A model generated the notes under the pieces. The model had not been told where the DNA came from. It searched no databases and worked only from the letters and a program-made list of their open reading frames with translations. From an uncultured Allobaculum sp. (GTDB lineage: Bacteria > Bacillota_I > Bacilli_A > Erysipelotrichales > Erysipelotrichaceae), in assembly GCA_910577085.1 (NCBI GenBank), contig CAJTLE010000003.1:1-58262 (forward strand): a stretch of 58,262 nucleotides of DNA, in the 5' to 3' direction. The position numbers and the translations under genes are program-made. Position 1 is the stretch's first letter, and every line of letters begins with the position of its first letter. This document shows, piece by piece, positions 1 to 8,710 of this stretch.

Positions 1-643
1 CCTGATTATCGGCGTGGATGATATCATAGGAGCTGGGATATACAGCCAGTACCTTCAGAAACGTCATCCCTGTTCCGAGCACTTTGGCGAGTTCCGGACA
101 GTGAATATCTGCCATACCAATCAGGCGAGTGGATTCTTGGGTTTCCATTTTCTTAACCTGGTGGTAGCGATGAGTTTCAGATTTTACTTCACTGTAATCC
201 CTTTTTTCGTGGACAAATGAAGGACTCACTGTTTTGAAATCGCGTTCATAAGCGATGATCTGGGCAATGGACTGGGCATCAAGCGGATCAGACTTGCTTC
301 GTTCGTGCAGCTTGCACCAGCTGTTAACGTAAGACGGCTTAAGGATCAGGATCTGTTCCTTTTCGCCAGCCAGGGAGGACAGGTAAGTATAGAAGGTGCG
401 GTAGTAAATACCGGTATCTTCCATAGCGTAGACGATTCGGGTACACTGCTCGTCTGTGTAACTTAAGATGGTCCGACGGAAGTCTTCGACTGAAGATTTA
501 GTGAACTCTACCTTGATTCTTTTCCGACGCATCTGGTCCTTTCTGGATCTGTCAGGATAGACCAGAAGAAGAGCTGCATCAGCTTTTCCTTTGGCGATGT
601 CGATGCCGACATAAGCGATACATTCGGGCTTAGCTTTTTTCAT
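1..643 (-). CDS. IS110-family transposase/recombinase, N-terminal part (runs off left edge)
   Basis: Reading the minus strand from an ATG at 641-643 gives an open frame of 214 codons to the window edge, so the C-terminal (serine) half lies outside. The N-terminus has YVGIDIAKGKADAA, then MEDTGIYYRTFYTYL, then KSDPLDAQSIAQ. These three motifs supply the D, E and D of the RuvC-like DEDD fold that marks IS110-family recombinases. A GAGAGG ribosome binding site lies about 10 nt before the start. IS110 enzymes are guided by a structured bridge RNA encoded in the element's non-coding end, and for the IS110 subgroup that end is upstream of the gene, here 644 to about 900. Whether the element is intact cannot be judged. 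Confidence 0.88.
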   Translation of the reverse strand, partial: MKKAKPECIAYVGIDIAKGKADAALLLVYPDRSRKDQMRRKRIKVEFTKSSVEDFRRTILSYTDEQCTRIVYAMEDTGIYYRTFYTYLSSLAGEKEQILILKPSYVNSWCKLHERSKSDPLDAQSIAQIIAYERDFKTVSPSFVHEKRDYSEVKSETHRYHQVKKMETQESTRLIGMADIHCPELAKVLGTGMTFLKVLAVYPSSYDIIHADNQ

Positions 644-649
644 ATACGG

Positions 650-900
650 TAACCTCTCGTAATCAGTTTTGAATTGCACCTCTCTATCAAGACAAACGCA
701 GCCTCGCAAATGGGCAGACACTGATGAAATCAGGCTGAAACTAACTTATTCGAGTATTCGGAGAAGTCTTGAACTTGAGGAATAAGGCTTTATTAGGCGG
801 ACATTCGCAAGAAGCCGCAAGGAGAATGACGATAACCTTGGTTCAAAACAGGACCATTATCTTAGATAAAGAAAATGAGAGCAACTCGACCAGGAGTCAG
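650..900 (-). ncRNA. Candidate IS110 bridge RNA region
   Basis: IS110-subgroup elements encode their bridge RNA in the left non-coding end, upstream of the recombinase and on the same strand. The matching position here is roughly 650-900 on the minus strand. The stretch is non-coding and contains at least two stem-loops (721-733 and 745-786). I infer the RNA from position and structure only; the guide loops were not resolved and the limits are approximate. Confidence 0.3.
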
Positions 901-907
901 GCGAGAA

Positions 908-947
908 TTTCCTTGGACTAACCCCCATGGGGGTTAGTCCAAGGAAA
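908..947. repeat. 40-bp perfect palindrome
   Basis: Bases 908-927 are the exact reverse complement of 928-947 (left arm starts TTTCCTTGGACTAACCCC, centre CATG). Symmetry stops abruptly at 907/948. There is no spacer, so as DNA it could extrude a cruciform and as RNA it would fold to a hairpin with a minimal loop. It lies between the IS110 end and cas3. It could be a terminator, a REP-like insertion target of the IS, or an independent palindromic element. Confidence 0.8.
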
Positions 948-1150
948 CCCCATCTGTTGGAGACTCACTTGGTTCTGATTACTCTCATACAATACGAGGA
1001 GAAAGAAAGTGTATTTATTAGGCCAACCTTACCAAAATCTTAAATTATTCTTAATAAAATAAAGCGACATCAATAGTGTCGGAAATTTCGATAGTCTATG
1101 TTTAATCAATTCTGTATCAGCATTTAGCTGATGAAAGGATGAACTTGAAT

Positions 1151-4009
1151 ATGGAAAGTGATGATATGCAATCTTTACTTTTGGATAAAAATGGACTTGA
1201 AAAACTGAAGACAGACTGCAAGGGATTCATCGGAAAAGCTGACCGCGACAACTCAGAGCTTTATCTGCCGTTATGGATGCACATGATGGACACAGCTGGC
1301 ATGATGATCTACCTACTTCAGACCCGGATGAGTGATAATCTGCTGGATTTACTCGACTCCGCTATGAAAGACTCGGCTATGAAAAAAGATGAGAGTTGCA
1401 AAATGAGCGTTGAGCAAATTGCAGTGTTAGCCGCTCTTTTGCATGACATTGGAAAGGCAAGTGCCGCCTTCCAGGGGAGAATCAGTGCAGAAATTTCGAC
1501 GCCGGGTCTGGTTTTAATCCAGATTCCAGATCCAAAAACAGCCGAAAACGCAAAAGGCGATCTTCGAAATCATGCGGCGATTGGTAGATATATTCTCAGA
1601 TTCAACCGTTTTAATCGAGGTTTCGCATCGATTTGTGGAGCTCATCATGGAATCACCCAGCCTGAATCATCCGATGCTGAAGTAAAGAAATTTTTGAATT
1701 CGTTAAATAACATGAGAGATCTGTATGGGGGAGGTAAGAAAGCAAAGGAAGAATGGCAATTGATATGGAAAGAGATAATTGGCGACTGCCTGAAACTGAC
1801 TGGAATTTCAGAAGAGACGTCCCTTCCTGGCTTAAATGAGGCTTTCTGGTCGATTTTAAGCGGCTTACTTGTAGAGGCAGACTGGCTTGCATCGAATATC
1901 GATCTTTTTCCGTTGATCAGTACTTCTTCGAAAGGAGATATGGCGGCTTATCCAGAACGGTGGGAGAAGGCTTGGAAAAAGGTAGACTTTCCAAAAATAT
2001 GGCACTCTCCAAATCGATCAATGGATCGTCAGATGTTTCAATCTGTATTTGGCTTCAACCCAAATTCTCTTCAGGAAAATTTGATTGAGATTGTTTCAAA
2101 AATTCAAAAACCGGGCCTGCTGGTCATTGAGGCGCAAATGGGGCTTGGTAAAACCGAAGCAGCCTTGGCAGCGGCTGAAATTGTTTCCGGCTCTGCAAAA
2201 ACCGGAGGTATATTTTATGGCCTTCCTACACGTGCTACTGCTGATGGTTTATTCGGCCGGTTTTCAAGCTGGGCCGAATCTGAAAGCGATGGTCAGAAAA
2301 GCATTTTTAAACTCGCTCATTCAACTGCTTTTCTCAACGAAGAATACAATCGCCTTCCGAAGGGAAGAACACTCCTGACGGACGATGAAATGACTGATTC
2401 AAATTTGTTTGTCCATGATTGGATGCAGCAGCCAAAAACAGGTATTCTATCAGACTTTGTCATCGGAACTGTAGATCAGGGACTAATGATGGCGCTGGAT
2501 CATAAACATTTCATGCTTAAGCACCTGGGGATGGCTTCAAAAACAGTCATCATCGACGAAGTCCATGCTTACGATGCCTATATGAATGTGTTTTTTGACG
2601 GGATGCTTCAATGGCTGGGAGAATATCATGTCCCCGTCATTCTCTTGTCGGCTACTTTACCAGCATCAAGAAAACTGAGGATGATCCGAAGTTATCAGAT
2701 GGGCTGTAAAAGTGGTTCTGCCGATGAGACTACGCCTGAACAGACGAGAAAGGACGAGTCTTGGAAACAAGTAAAAGGATATCCGCTCATTACATGGACA
2801 GATGGGGACCAGACCTATTCCAGGGCAGTTGATGGCGACTGGAATTCAGTAACGGTGAAAATCTATAAAGAAAATGTGCTGAATCTGTCTGAAATGTTTG
2901 AACGGATTGGAAATGTAATGCACAGCATCCAGGAATATGGAGGTTGTGCAGGCATCATTGTCAACACTGTACGCCACTCTCAAGAAATTGCGGAATATTT
3001 GAATTCCGAGTTTCCAGATTTGAGGGTCATACTTTTACATTCCCGGTTTACCGACAGTCAGCGGGCGATGATCGAAACAGAAATCCAAAAACTGGCAGGC
3101 AAGAAGTCGACTCCTGAACAACGAAACAAACTGGTTATAGTAGGCACCCAGGTGATTGAGCAATCTCTGGACCTGGATTTTGATGTCATGATTACTGAAC
3201 TTGCACCAATGGACTTGCTATTGCAGCGAATGGGAAGACTTCACCGGCATTGGCAAAGACAAGATCGTCCATCTTTCTTTCTCCAGCCCAGTTGTCATGT
3301 CTTAGTGCCTGATCTCGAAGAGATACGCCGTCAGGCTCATCCGGTTTATCAGCCATGGTATCTTTTTCGGACTGAAGAAAATCTGCCCGCGACGATTACG
3401 CTTCCTGGAGATATTCCTCTGCTTGTTGAGAAGGTTTACGATATCGATTTAAAGCCGATTGCAGAACAGGAGAAAAAGGACGCTTTCAGAAGTGAGAAGA
3501 ATGAGAAAGCCAAGGAAGGAAAAGCGGAGACAGGGGTTCTCGTTCCGAAAAAGATCAAAAAGAATCCAAGCGTGGATGGCCTGATGAAATCGACGGCTGT
3601 TACAAGTGAAACCCAGGCTGTAAATTCTGTTCGTGAAGGCACACAGGCTCTCGATGTCCTCCTTATTCAGAAAAACGATAATGGAGATTTATCTATTCCT
3701 GATCCAGATGATTTGCAAAGACAATTACGACTAGATGCCCATTCTGTTCCTGAATTCAAAATGGCTCTGGCTATCCTAAAACAAAGAGTATCCATTCCAG
3801 TCTATAGAGAATTAAATGAAGATGAAGCATGGTTGGTGAGCCATCAGACGGAATTTTCGGAGTGGAAGAAATCACCGCTGCTCAAAAGCAGGAATTTTGT
3901 AGTTGCAGATCAGAATGGACGTTTTGTACTTAACAAGAATACGTATGAGTATTCGAATCTATACGGACTGAAAAAAGTGAATCTTAACGAATCACCGGAT
4001 AAGATTTGA
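1151..4009 (+). CDS. cas3: CRISPR-associated helicase/nuclease Cas3 (type I-E)
   Basis: Cas3 is recruited by Cascade to nick, unwind and degrade target DNA. The N-terminal HD nuclease domain shows LWMHMMDT, LHDIGKASAAFQ (HD at about residues 98-99), NHAAIGR and GAHHG. The SF2 helicase follows, with Walker A AQMGLGKTEAAL (about 328-339), a DEVH box (469-472), LLSATLPA, and motif VI QRMGRLHRH from 692. At about 952 residues it is a normal full-length HD-first I-E Cas3. I prefer the ATG at 1151 because AAAGGA (1134-1139) lies 11 nt before it; the in-frame ATG at 1139 overlaps that ribosome binding site. A terminator at 4161-4196 separates it from the Cascade genes, so cas3 is probably its own transcript. 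Confidence 0.96.
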   Translation: MESDDMQSLLLDKNGLEKLKTDCKGFIGKADRDNSELYLPLWMHMMDTAGMMIYLLQTRMSDNLLDLLDSAMKDSAMKKDESCKMSVEQIAVLAALLHDIGKASAAFQGRISAEISTPGLVLIQIPDPKTAENAKGDLRNHAAIGRYILRFNRFNRGFASICGAHHGITQPESSDAEVKKFLNSLNNMRDLYGGGKKAKEEWQLIWKEIIGDCLKLTGISEETSLPGLNEAFWSILSGLLVEADWLASNIDLFPLISTSSKGDMAAYPERWEKAWKKVDFPKIWHSPNRSMDRQMFQSVFGFNPNSLQENLIEIVSKIQKPGLLVIEAQMGLGKTEAALAAAEIVSGSAKTGGIFYGLPTRATADGLFGRFSSWAESESDGQKSIFKLAHSTAFLNEEYNRLPKGRTLLTDDEMTDSNLFVHDWMQQPKTGILSDFVIGTVDQGLMMALDHKHFMLKHLGMASKTVIIDEVHAYDAYMNVFFDGMLQWLGEYHVPVILLSATLPASRKLRMIRSYQMGCKSGSADETTPEQTRKDESWKQVKGYPLITWTDGDQTYSRAVDGDWNSVTVKIYKENVLNLSEMFERIGNVMHSIQEYGGCAGIIVNTVRHSQEIAEYLNSEFPDLRVILLHSRFTDSQRAMIETEIQKLAGKKSTPEQRNKLVIVGTQVIEQSLDLDFDVMITELAPMDLLLQRMGRLHRHWQRQDRPSFFLQPSCHVLVPDLEEIRRQAHPVYQPWYLFRTEENLPATITLPGDIPLLVEKVYDIDLKPIAEQEKKDAFRSEKNEKAKEGKAETGVLVPKKIKKNPSVDGLMKSTAVTSETQAVNSVREGTQALDVLLIQKNDNGDLSIPDPDDLQRQLRLDAHSVPEFKMALAILKQRVSIPVYRELNEDEAWLVSHQTEFSEWKKSPLLKSRNFVVADQNGRFVLNKNTYEYSNLYGLKKVNLNESPDKI

Positions 4010-4160
4010 AAACATGCAGGTTCAGGGACCATAATAAATGAGTTATAAGTCGTTTGATCCCTGTTCCTAAATCGATTTATTAAGGATGTCCTCAGGGGTG
4101 ATCCTAAAAAAGGTAAAAAGTCAGTAACGACTTATTAGTGTTCCCTATTTATTGGGGTTG

Positions 4161-4196
4161 AAGAGGCAAGAGCCTCTTTTCTTTTTACCTTTTTTA
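4161..4196 (+). terminator. Intrinsic terminator after cas3
   Basis: A 7-bp stem, AAGAGGC (4161-4167) with GCCTCTT (4172-4178), has a 4-nt loop and is followed by a T-rich tract. It lies 150 nt downstream of the cas3 stop and directly before the Cascade promoter. Confidence 0.75.
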
Positions 4197-4207
4197 TTCA
4201 GAAAACC

Positions 4208-4236
4208 TTGTAGCTATCCTTTGAAAGCGTTATGAT
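4208..4236 (+). promoter_or_regulatory. Promoter of the Cascade operon
   Basis: TTGTAG at 4208-4213 and TATGAT at 4231-4236 are separated by exactly 17 nt. They sit just after the cas3 terminator and about 130 nt before cse1, and predict a start near 4243. This is a sigma-A-type promoter called from sequence only. Confidence 0.65.
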
Positions 4237-4242
4237 AGTGTT

Positions 4243-4366
4243 GCAAAAAAGAAAGGGGGTAAAGAAAAGTTCAGAAATGAGAATTTGAACAGGCTTTCTA
4301 AACGATAGAAAAGAGGTGGAATAAAATTGTTTTAATTTAGAAAGCCTATCGTTTCTGAAAAATAAT
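4243..4366 (+). promoter_or_regulatory. Structured 5' UTR of cse1 with nested inverted repeats and a mini-ORF
   Basis: The predicted leader contains AGGCTTTCTAAA (4291-4302) and its exact inverse TTTAGAAAGCCT (4336-4347). It also has AACGATAG (4301-4308) against CTATCGTT (4346-4353), and TCAGAAA (4271-4277) against TTTCTGA (4352-4358). The loop holds a good ribosome binding site, AGAGGTGGA (about 4312-4320), but this serves only a start-one-codon-stop ORF, TTG TTT TAA (4327-4335). cse1 itself begins at 4367 with no ribosome binding site next to it. The arrangement suggests an operator or RNA-level control of Cascade expression. Confidence 0.5.
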
Positions 4367-6025
4367 ATGAGTATTAATTTAATTGATAATCAGTGGATTT
4401 TGGTCAGAGATCAAAAGGACAACGTAAAAGAAGTTTCCCTGAAAGAATGCTTGCTTAACTGTGAGAATTTTCTTGAACTTGCAGGGGAAACCGTTGCCCA
4501 GGATGCTGCTCTCTTAAGGCTGTTGATTGCGATGAATCTGACGGTGATGTATCGCTGGGACAAAAACGGTGAGCAGTCTTTACTGGAAACAGAAGACCAG
4601 GCTCTGGATCGCTGGCAGGCGGTCTGGGAAAGCGGGCATCTTCAAAAAAGGGCCATCACCGAATACCTTGAGTCGGTAAAGGATTCATTCGAGCTGGATG
4701 GTGACGGGAAACGCTTCCTGCAGTCGGAAAATGCAAAAATCGGAACATCCTATAAATCTTCGAAGCTGATGGGGGATTTGTCTGAAAGTAACAATAAACT
4801 CAGGTTGTTTCAGCTGCGAAATGGGGAAGCAAAGGAAGAACTTTCGCTGGCTTGCAGTGCAAGGTGGCTTTTGAACCTGAATGGATTTGATGATACGAGT
4901 TCGAAGTCAAGCACAAAGTACAAACTTTTACCCAAAGAAGAACGACTTTCTCCTGGGGCAGGCTGGCTGGGGAAAATTGGCCTGGTTTTTGTCAAGGGAC
5001 AGAATCTGTTTGAGACGATCATGCTCAACACCATTCTTTTAAAAGATGGAAAAACATTATGGCCTAGTGTCGTGCCCTATTGGGAAGTAGATAACCCGGA
5101 TATTTCTGAAAGAAGAATGCTCAGCGGAGTTCCAGACGATCTGGCAGCTCTGCTCACAATGCCTTCGCGACGTTTGTGGCTGAACATCAATCCGGACAAT
5201 AAGGTAGATGGGTACTATCTAATCGGCGGCGATTTTTTTGAGCGGACAAATGCTTTTACTGAGCAGTATACGTTATGGAAAAAAGCTGATCCAAAAAAGA
5301 AAGACTCCAATGATTTTGTACCCCGAAGACATCAAGCAGCCAGGCAACTCTGGCGAGATTTTCAGTTTTTCGCTTTACCAACTACAGAAAAGAAAACAAA
5401 GGCGCCTGGAGTGATTGATTGGGTCAGAACATTACTGAGTCAGGAAATTATTGATGATGAAAGTGCTGTGGAACTCTTTGCTCCCTCTGTTACATATGGA
5501 GATAAGGACTTCTTCATTACCGATGTATCAAGCCAGTCGATTCGATTTTTTCCTGATGTTTTGATGGATGCACAATCAGAATGGCGCGATGCAATCCAGT
5601 CAGAAATTGAGAAAATTGACCAGTTAGCTTTTGCTGCAGGGATCTTTGCTAAGGAGATTGCCCTGGCATCAGGAGCCAGCCCGGATATTGCCTCCTCTGC
5701 TCTTACGGGAGCCTCAAATCAGTTTTATGCAAATATCGATCAGCTTTTTCAGGAATGGATTTCATCAATCCATCCCGACGAAATTGAAGATCTGGAGCAG
5801 TACGAGCAAGTTCTCCGAGAATGGCATCGTACAGCAGCAAAGATTGGATACCAGACTTCAAAACTTTACCTGTCAGGATTACGCCCTGAAGCTTTATTGG
5901 GAAAGTATGTTCAGGATAAGAAAAAGGAAGTCCATGTCTCAATCCCAGAGGCAATTGAACGGCTGAACTGGAAAATTTACTCGATCTATAAAAAGAACGA
6001 TGCTGTCGAGAATGATGTTGATTAA
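4367..6025 (+). CDS. casA: Cascade large subunit Cse1/CasA (Cas8e)
   Basis: Cse1 is the large Cascade subunit that reads the PAM and helps recruit Cas3. The 552-residue product starts MSINLIDNQWILVRDQ, matching the family's typical N-terminus (LIDxxWIPVR), and carries LACSARWLLNLNGFDDTSSK in the N-terminal domain. The C-terminal part is helical, as expected for the four-helix bundle. The start is fixed: an in-frame stop lies at 4322-4324 and no other ATG, GTG or TTG intervenes. No Shine-Dalgarno sequence is adjacent, which is odd for a gene needed in stoichiometric amounts. It is the first gene of the Cascade operon, with 20 nt to cse2. Confidence 0.95.
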   Translation: MSINLIDNQWILVRDQKDNVKEVSLKECLLNCENFLELAGETVAQDAALLRLLIAMNLTVMYRWDKNGEQSLLETEDQALDRWQAVWESGHLQKRAITEYLESVKDSFELDGDGKRFLQSENAKIGTSYKSSKLMGDLSESNNKLRLFQLRNGEAKEELSLACSARWLLNLNGFDDTSSKSSTKYKLLPKEERLSPGAGWLGKIGLVFVKGQNLFETIMLNTILLKDGKTLWPSVVPYWEVDNPDISERRMLSGVPDDLAALLTMPSRRLWLNINPDNKVDGYYLIGGDFFERTNAFTEQYTLWKKADPKKKDSNDFVPRRHQAARQLWRDFQFFALPTTEKKTKAPGVIDWVRTLLSQEIIDDESAVELFAPSVTYGDKDFFITDVSSQSIRFFPDVLMDAQSEWRDAIQSEIEKIDQLAFAAGIFAKEIALASGASPDIASSALTGASNQFYANIDQLFQEWISSIHPDEIEDLEQYEQVLREWHRTAAKIGYQTSKLYLSGLRPEALLGKYVQDKKKEVHVSIPEAIERLNWKIYSIYKKNDAVENDVD

Positions 6026-6045
6026 CAACTGGTAAGGAGAAACAT

Positions 6046-6696
6046 ATGGCGGATAAGCAGGATCTTTATCCTGGAAATGAAGTCTACAATTACGTAGCAT
6101 CAAAAATTCATTGGCTGGAAAATGCAGAACCAGCCGAGGCCAAAGCAAATCTTGCCTTGCTGCGCCGAGCAGCAGGCAAACAGCTGTCAGAAGTGCCGGA
6201 TGTCTGGGGAATGGTCCTTGAAGAGCTTCCGGACTCGTTGCTTAGAAATACAAGAGGCCCTTCAGCGGCTGAAGAAGCTATTTTTTTGAGTCTGAAAAAT
6301 TATGGAATGGCTATGCAAGGTCATGAGGCCAAATCAGACTCTGTCCAGGAGAAGGGTGTGTCTCTTGGAGCAGCTGCTGGATTGTATTCAAAAAAATATG
6401 GAGAAGAAGAATCAAGAATTTTTTTAAGACTTAAAAAAGTTGTTGTTTCTGACTCGCTTGCAGCCCTGGAAGTTCCACTGAGATCGATGATCAAATTGAT
6501 GAGTCATGAGCCAATTAAAATGGATTATGCCAAGCTTGCTGAAGACCTGTATGAGTATAGTTTCCCAAAAGGAAGAGAAAGAGTCAGGCTGAAGTGGGCA
6601 AGGGACTACTACCGCACAATCAGAGCTTCTGAAAAGAAAGAAAAAGACGATACTGCAAAACAGGATTCAGGCGAACAGAAGAAAACATCAGAATAA
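6046..6696 (+). CDS. casB: Cascade small subunit Cse2/CasB (Cas11e)
   Basis: Cse2 forms a dimer along the belly of Cascade and stabilises the R-loop. The 216-residue product has the family pattern: YVASKIHWLENAEPAEAKANLALLRRAAGKQLSEVPDVWGMVLEELP near the start and a basic C-terminal helical part (FPKGRERVRLKWARDYY). The last ~20 residues are a charged tail. AAGGAG lies 6-7 nt before the ATG. The gene is followed by an unusual 245-nt non-coding interval before cas7e, whereas all later genes of the operon overlap. Confidence 0.92.
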   Translation: MADKQDLYPGNEVYNYVASKIHWLENAEPAEAKANLALLRRAAGKQLSEVPDVWGMVLEELPDSLLRNTRGPSAAEEAIFLSLKNYGMAMQGHEAKSDSVQEKGVSLGAAAGLYSKKYGEEESRIFLRLKKVVVSDSLAALEVPLRSMIKLMSHEPIKMDYAKLAEDLYEYSFPKGRERVRLKWARDYYRTIRASEKKEKDDTAKQDSGEQKKTSE

Positions 6697-6941
6697 TTGG
6701 CCTCTGCTTTCCAAAATCGCTGACCTTTTACAGGAAGCGTAGAGTAAGTAAAGCATCAATTCACTGATGAATCAGCACCAACCTGCTGCACAAAAGCTGA
6801 TCTGCGTTTCTGGATCCTGAACGGACTGAGCAGATCAATGCATTTCTTCGAAATGACGGATCCAGAAGTGCTATAGGCAATCAATATGTGAGTCACGTAG
6901 AACTCATAAATAAATATAACCATATCACTTAAAGGAGAATT
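6697..6941 (+). other. 245-nt structured interval inside the Cascade operon (cse2-cas7e)
   Basis: No ORF is supported here. Two pairing sets interleave: TGATCTGC (6798-6805) with GCAGATCA (6830-6837), and TTCTGGATCC (6808-6817) with GGATCCAGAA (6858-6867). A short hairpin, CATTTC (6841-6846) with GAAATG (6850-6855), sits inside the second pair. The first two either form a pseudoknot or exclude each other. Such elements can protect or process mRNA so that Cas7 (six copies per complex) is made in excess over Cse2, but that role is inference. Confidence 0.55.
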
Positions 6942-8012
6942 ATGATGGAAAAAAGATTGTATGTTGATATTCACTGTCTGCAGACAGTACCACCATCCTG
7001 CGTAAACCGCGATGATACAGGAACGCCAAAGACTGCGGTATATGGCGGTGTAACGCGCGCACGTGTATCCTCTCAGTCATGGAAACATGCTATCCGCCAA
7101 GAGTTTTCAAATCTTCTCCCAGAAGAAGCCATCGGAACCCGGACAAAAAGAATTGTCGGAATGGTTCAGAAAGAAATCCAGGCGCTTGATCCATCTTTAT
7201 CGGACCAAAAAGCGGAAAAAGCTGCAACTAGTGCTTTGACAGCAGCAGGATTTAAAATCAAAGGCGCTAAAGAAGGAACAGACGCCCTCTTCCTCATGAG
7301 TAAAAAGCAGGCTGAAGGAGTAGCTGCATTGGCGGTACAGGGTTCAAAAGACAAAAACGAGTATAAAAAAGTTTTACGGGATAATCCTTCAGTGGATATG
7401 GCGCTTTTTGGAAGAATGGTTGCTTCGGATCCATCTTTGAACTACGACGCATCCTGCCAGGTTGCTCATGCGATTTCTACTCATGCTGTGGTCAATGAAT
7501 ATGACTATTTTACTGCAGTTGATGATCTGGGTGATGACGACAATGCCGGCGCAAGTCACATTGGAGTGTCCGAATTTAATTCGAGTACTTTATATCGTTA
7601 CGCAACAGTGAATGTCATGGAACTGTATCAGACAATTGGCTTAGAAGCACCGGAGGCGGTCAGAGCTTTTATCAAAGCCTTTATCACCACCATGCCAACA
7701 GGGAAACAAAATTCTTATGCCAACCGAACCATTCCGTGCTCTGTTTATGTAGCAATCCGCGAAGATCAGCCAGTCAGCTTTGCAAGCGCATTTGAGCAGG
7801 CAGTTCCAGCAACAGCTAATGGCTACGAAAATCCATCACAGGAAAAATTAGCTGAATATGCTGGTAAAATCACTAAATTTGTCGATACACCCTATGCGGC
7901 TTATGTAGCTGGGGAAGGCCTTGAGAAACTGGCGAAGTCGATGGAAGTTGATGAGATTCTGGAAAATGTAGAAAAAGACCTGACTAAATTGCTGCCCGGC
8001 GGAGAGTCCTGA
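6942..8012 (+). CDS. casC: Cascade backbone subunit Cas7e (Cse4/CasC)
   Basis: Cas7e assembles as six copies along the crRNA to form the Cascade backbone. The 356-residue product starts MMEKRLYVDIHCLQTVPPSCVNRDDTGTPKTAVYGG, followed by the highly conserved TRARVSSQSWKHAIR. TGKQNSYANRT in the second half is also typical. AAGGAG precedes the double ATG at 6942/6945 by about 5 nt, so either could be used. The stop shares one base with the cas5e start (8012), implying translational coupling. Confidence 0.96.
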   Translation: MMEKRLYVDIHCLQTVPPSCVNRDDTGTPKTAVYGGVTRARVSSQSWKHAIRQEFSNLLPEEAIGTRTKRIVGMVQKEIQALDPSLSDQKAEKAATSALTAAGFKIKGAKEGTDALFLMSKKQAEGVAALAVQGSKDKNEYKKVLRDNPSVDMALFGRMVASDPSLNYDASCQVAHAISTHAVVNEYDYFTAVDDLGDDDNAGASHIGVSEFNSSTLYRYATVNVMELYQTIGLEAPEAVRAFIKAFITTMPTGKQNSYANRTIPCSVYVAIREDQPVSFASAFEQAVPATANGYENPSQEKLAEYAGKITKFVDTPYAAYVAGEGLEKLAKSMEVDEILENVEKDLTKLLPGGES

Positions 8013-8710
8013 TGGCCTTTACTCTTCTTCTTCGCTTTGCAGGTATCCTGCAAAGCTGGGGAACAGACTCAAGATTTGAAATCCGGCGCACAGAAACGAT
8101 TCCCACAAAGAGTGGAATCATCGGTTTTCTGGCCGCCGCATTGGGCAGACGGCGCGACGAAGAGATTGATGACCTGGCTGATTTAAAGATTGGAGTACGG
8201 GCAGATCAGCCAGGCACTTTGATCTCAGACTTCCACACTGCTAGAAAAGATGCGAAAACATCCTACATTACAAATCGATATTACCTTTCTGATGCAGTAT
8301 TTCTGATCGGAATCGAATCAGATGACAAAGACGTCCTTCTCGAACTGGAAAATGCAATCCGTTATCCAGCCTATCCGCTCTTCTTGGGTCGACGATCATG
8401 CGTGCCAGAAGCTCCAATTGTGAAAGAAATCGTTCCCCTGCCATTAAAACAGGCTCTTGAAAACTATAAATTTGTAGGAAGAAAGGGTATGGAGCCTGCC
8501 TACTATCATATTTTTCTGGAAGGTAGTTCAAGAACGCTGGGACGAAAAGTCATGGATCAGCCTGTATCTTTTGATTTTCATCACCGAAAGTACCAGGCAC
8601 GTTTTGTACAAGAGACCATTACAGAGAATTCACAGAGAAAAGAAACAGTTCAGCCAGCCCTGCATCAGACAGAGCAGGACGTACTCGGAGAATTGGAGAA
8701 CTTAAAATGA
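8012..8710 (+). CDS. casD: Cascade subunit Cas5e (CasD)
   Basis: Cas5e caps the 5' handle of the crRNA in Cascade. The 232-residue product starts AFTLLLRFAGILQSWGTDSRFEIRRTETIPTKSGIIGFLAAALG, the diagnostic Cas5e N-terminus (LQSWG, R-TxxxPTKSGIIGLLAAALG). YPLFLGRRSCVP in the middle is also conserved. It overlaps cas7e by one base and cas6e by four (ATGA), so it is translated from the same mRNA by coupling. Confidence 0.95.
   Translation: MAFTLLLRFAGILQSWGTDSRFEIRRTETIPTKSGIIGFLAAALGRRRDEEIDDLADLKIGVRADQPGTLISDFHTARKDAKTSYITNRYYLSDAVFLIGIESDDKDVLLELENAIRYPAYPLFLGRRSCVPEAPIVKEIVPLPLKQALENYKFVGRKGMEPAYYHIFLEGSSRTLGRKVMDQPVSFDFHHRKYQARFVQETITENSQRKETVQPALHQTEQDVLGELENLK

Larger units (their letters stand above)
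644..1138. other. Non-coding gap: putative IS110 left end and cas3 upstream region
   Basis: This 495-nt stretch contains no convincing gene. Its first ~250 nt lie directly upstream of the IS110 recombinase and hold small hairpins (CTGAT 721-725 with ATCAG 729-733; CTTATTC 745-751 with GAATAAG 780-786). A 40-bp perfect palindrome follows at 908-947. The right part, from about 1000, is AT-rich and probably carries the cas3 promoter, although I could not identify clear -35/-10 boxes. A small hairpin, TCAGC 1117-1121 with GCTGA 1127-1131, sits just before the cas3 ribosome binding site. The exact IS boundary was not found. Confidence 0.5.

Noticed and set aside
1139..1150. ATG 1139 as the cas3 start
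   Set aside because: It overlaps the AAAGGA ribosome binding site that is well spaced for ATG 1151.
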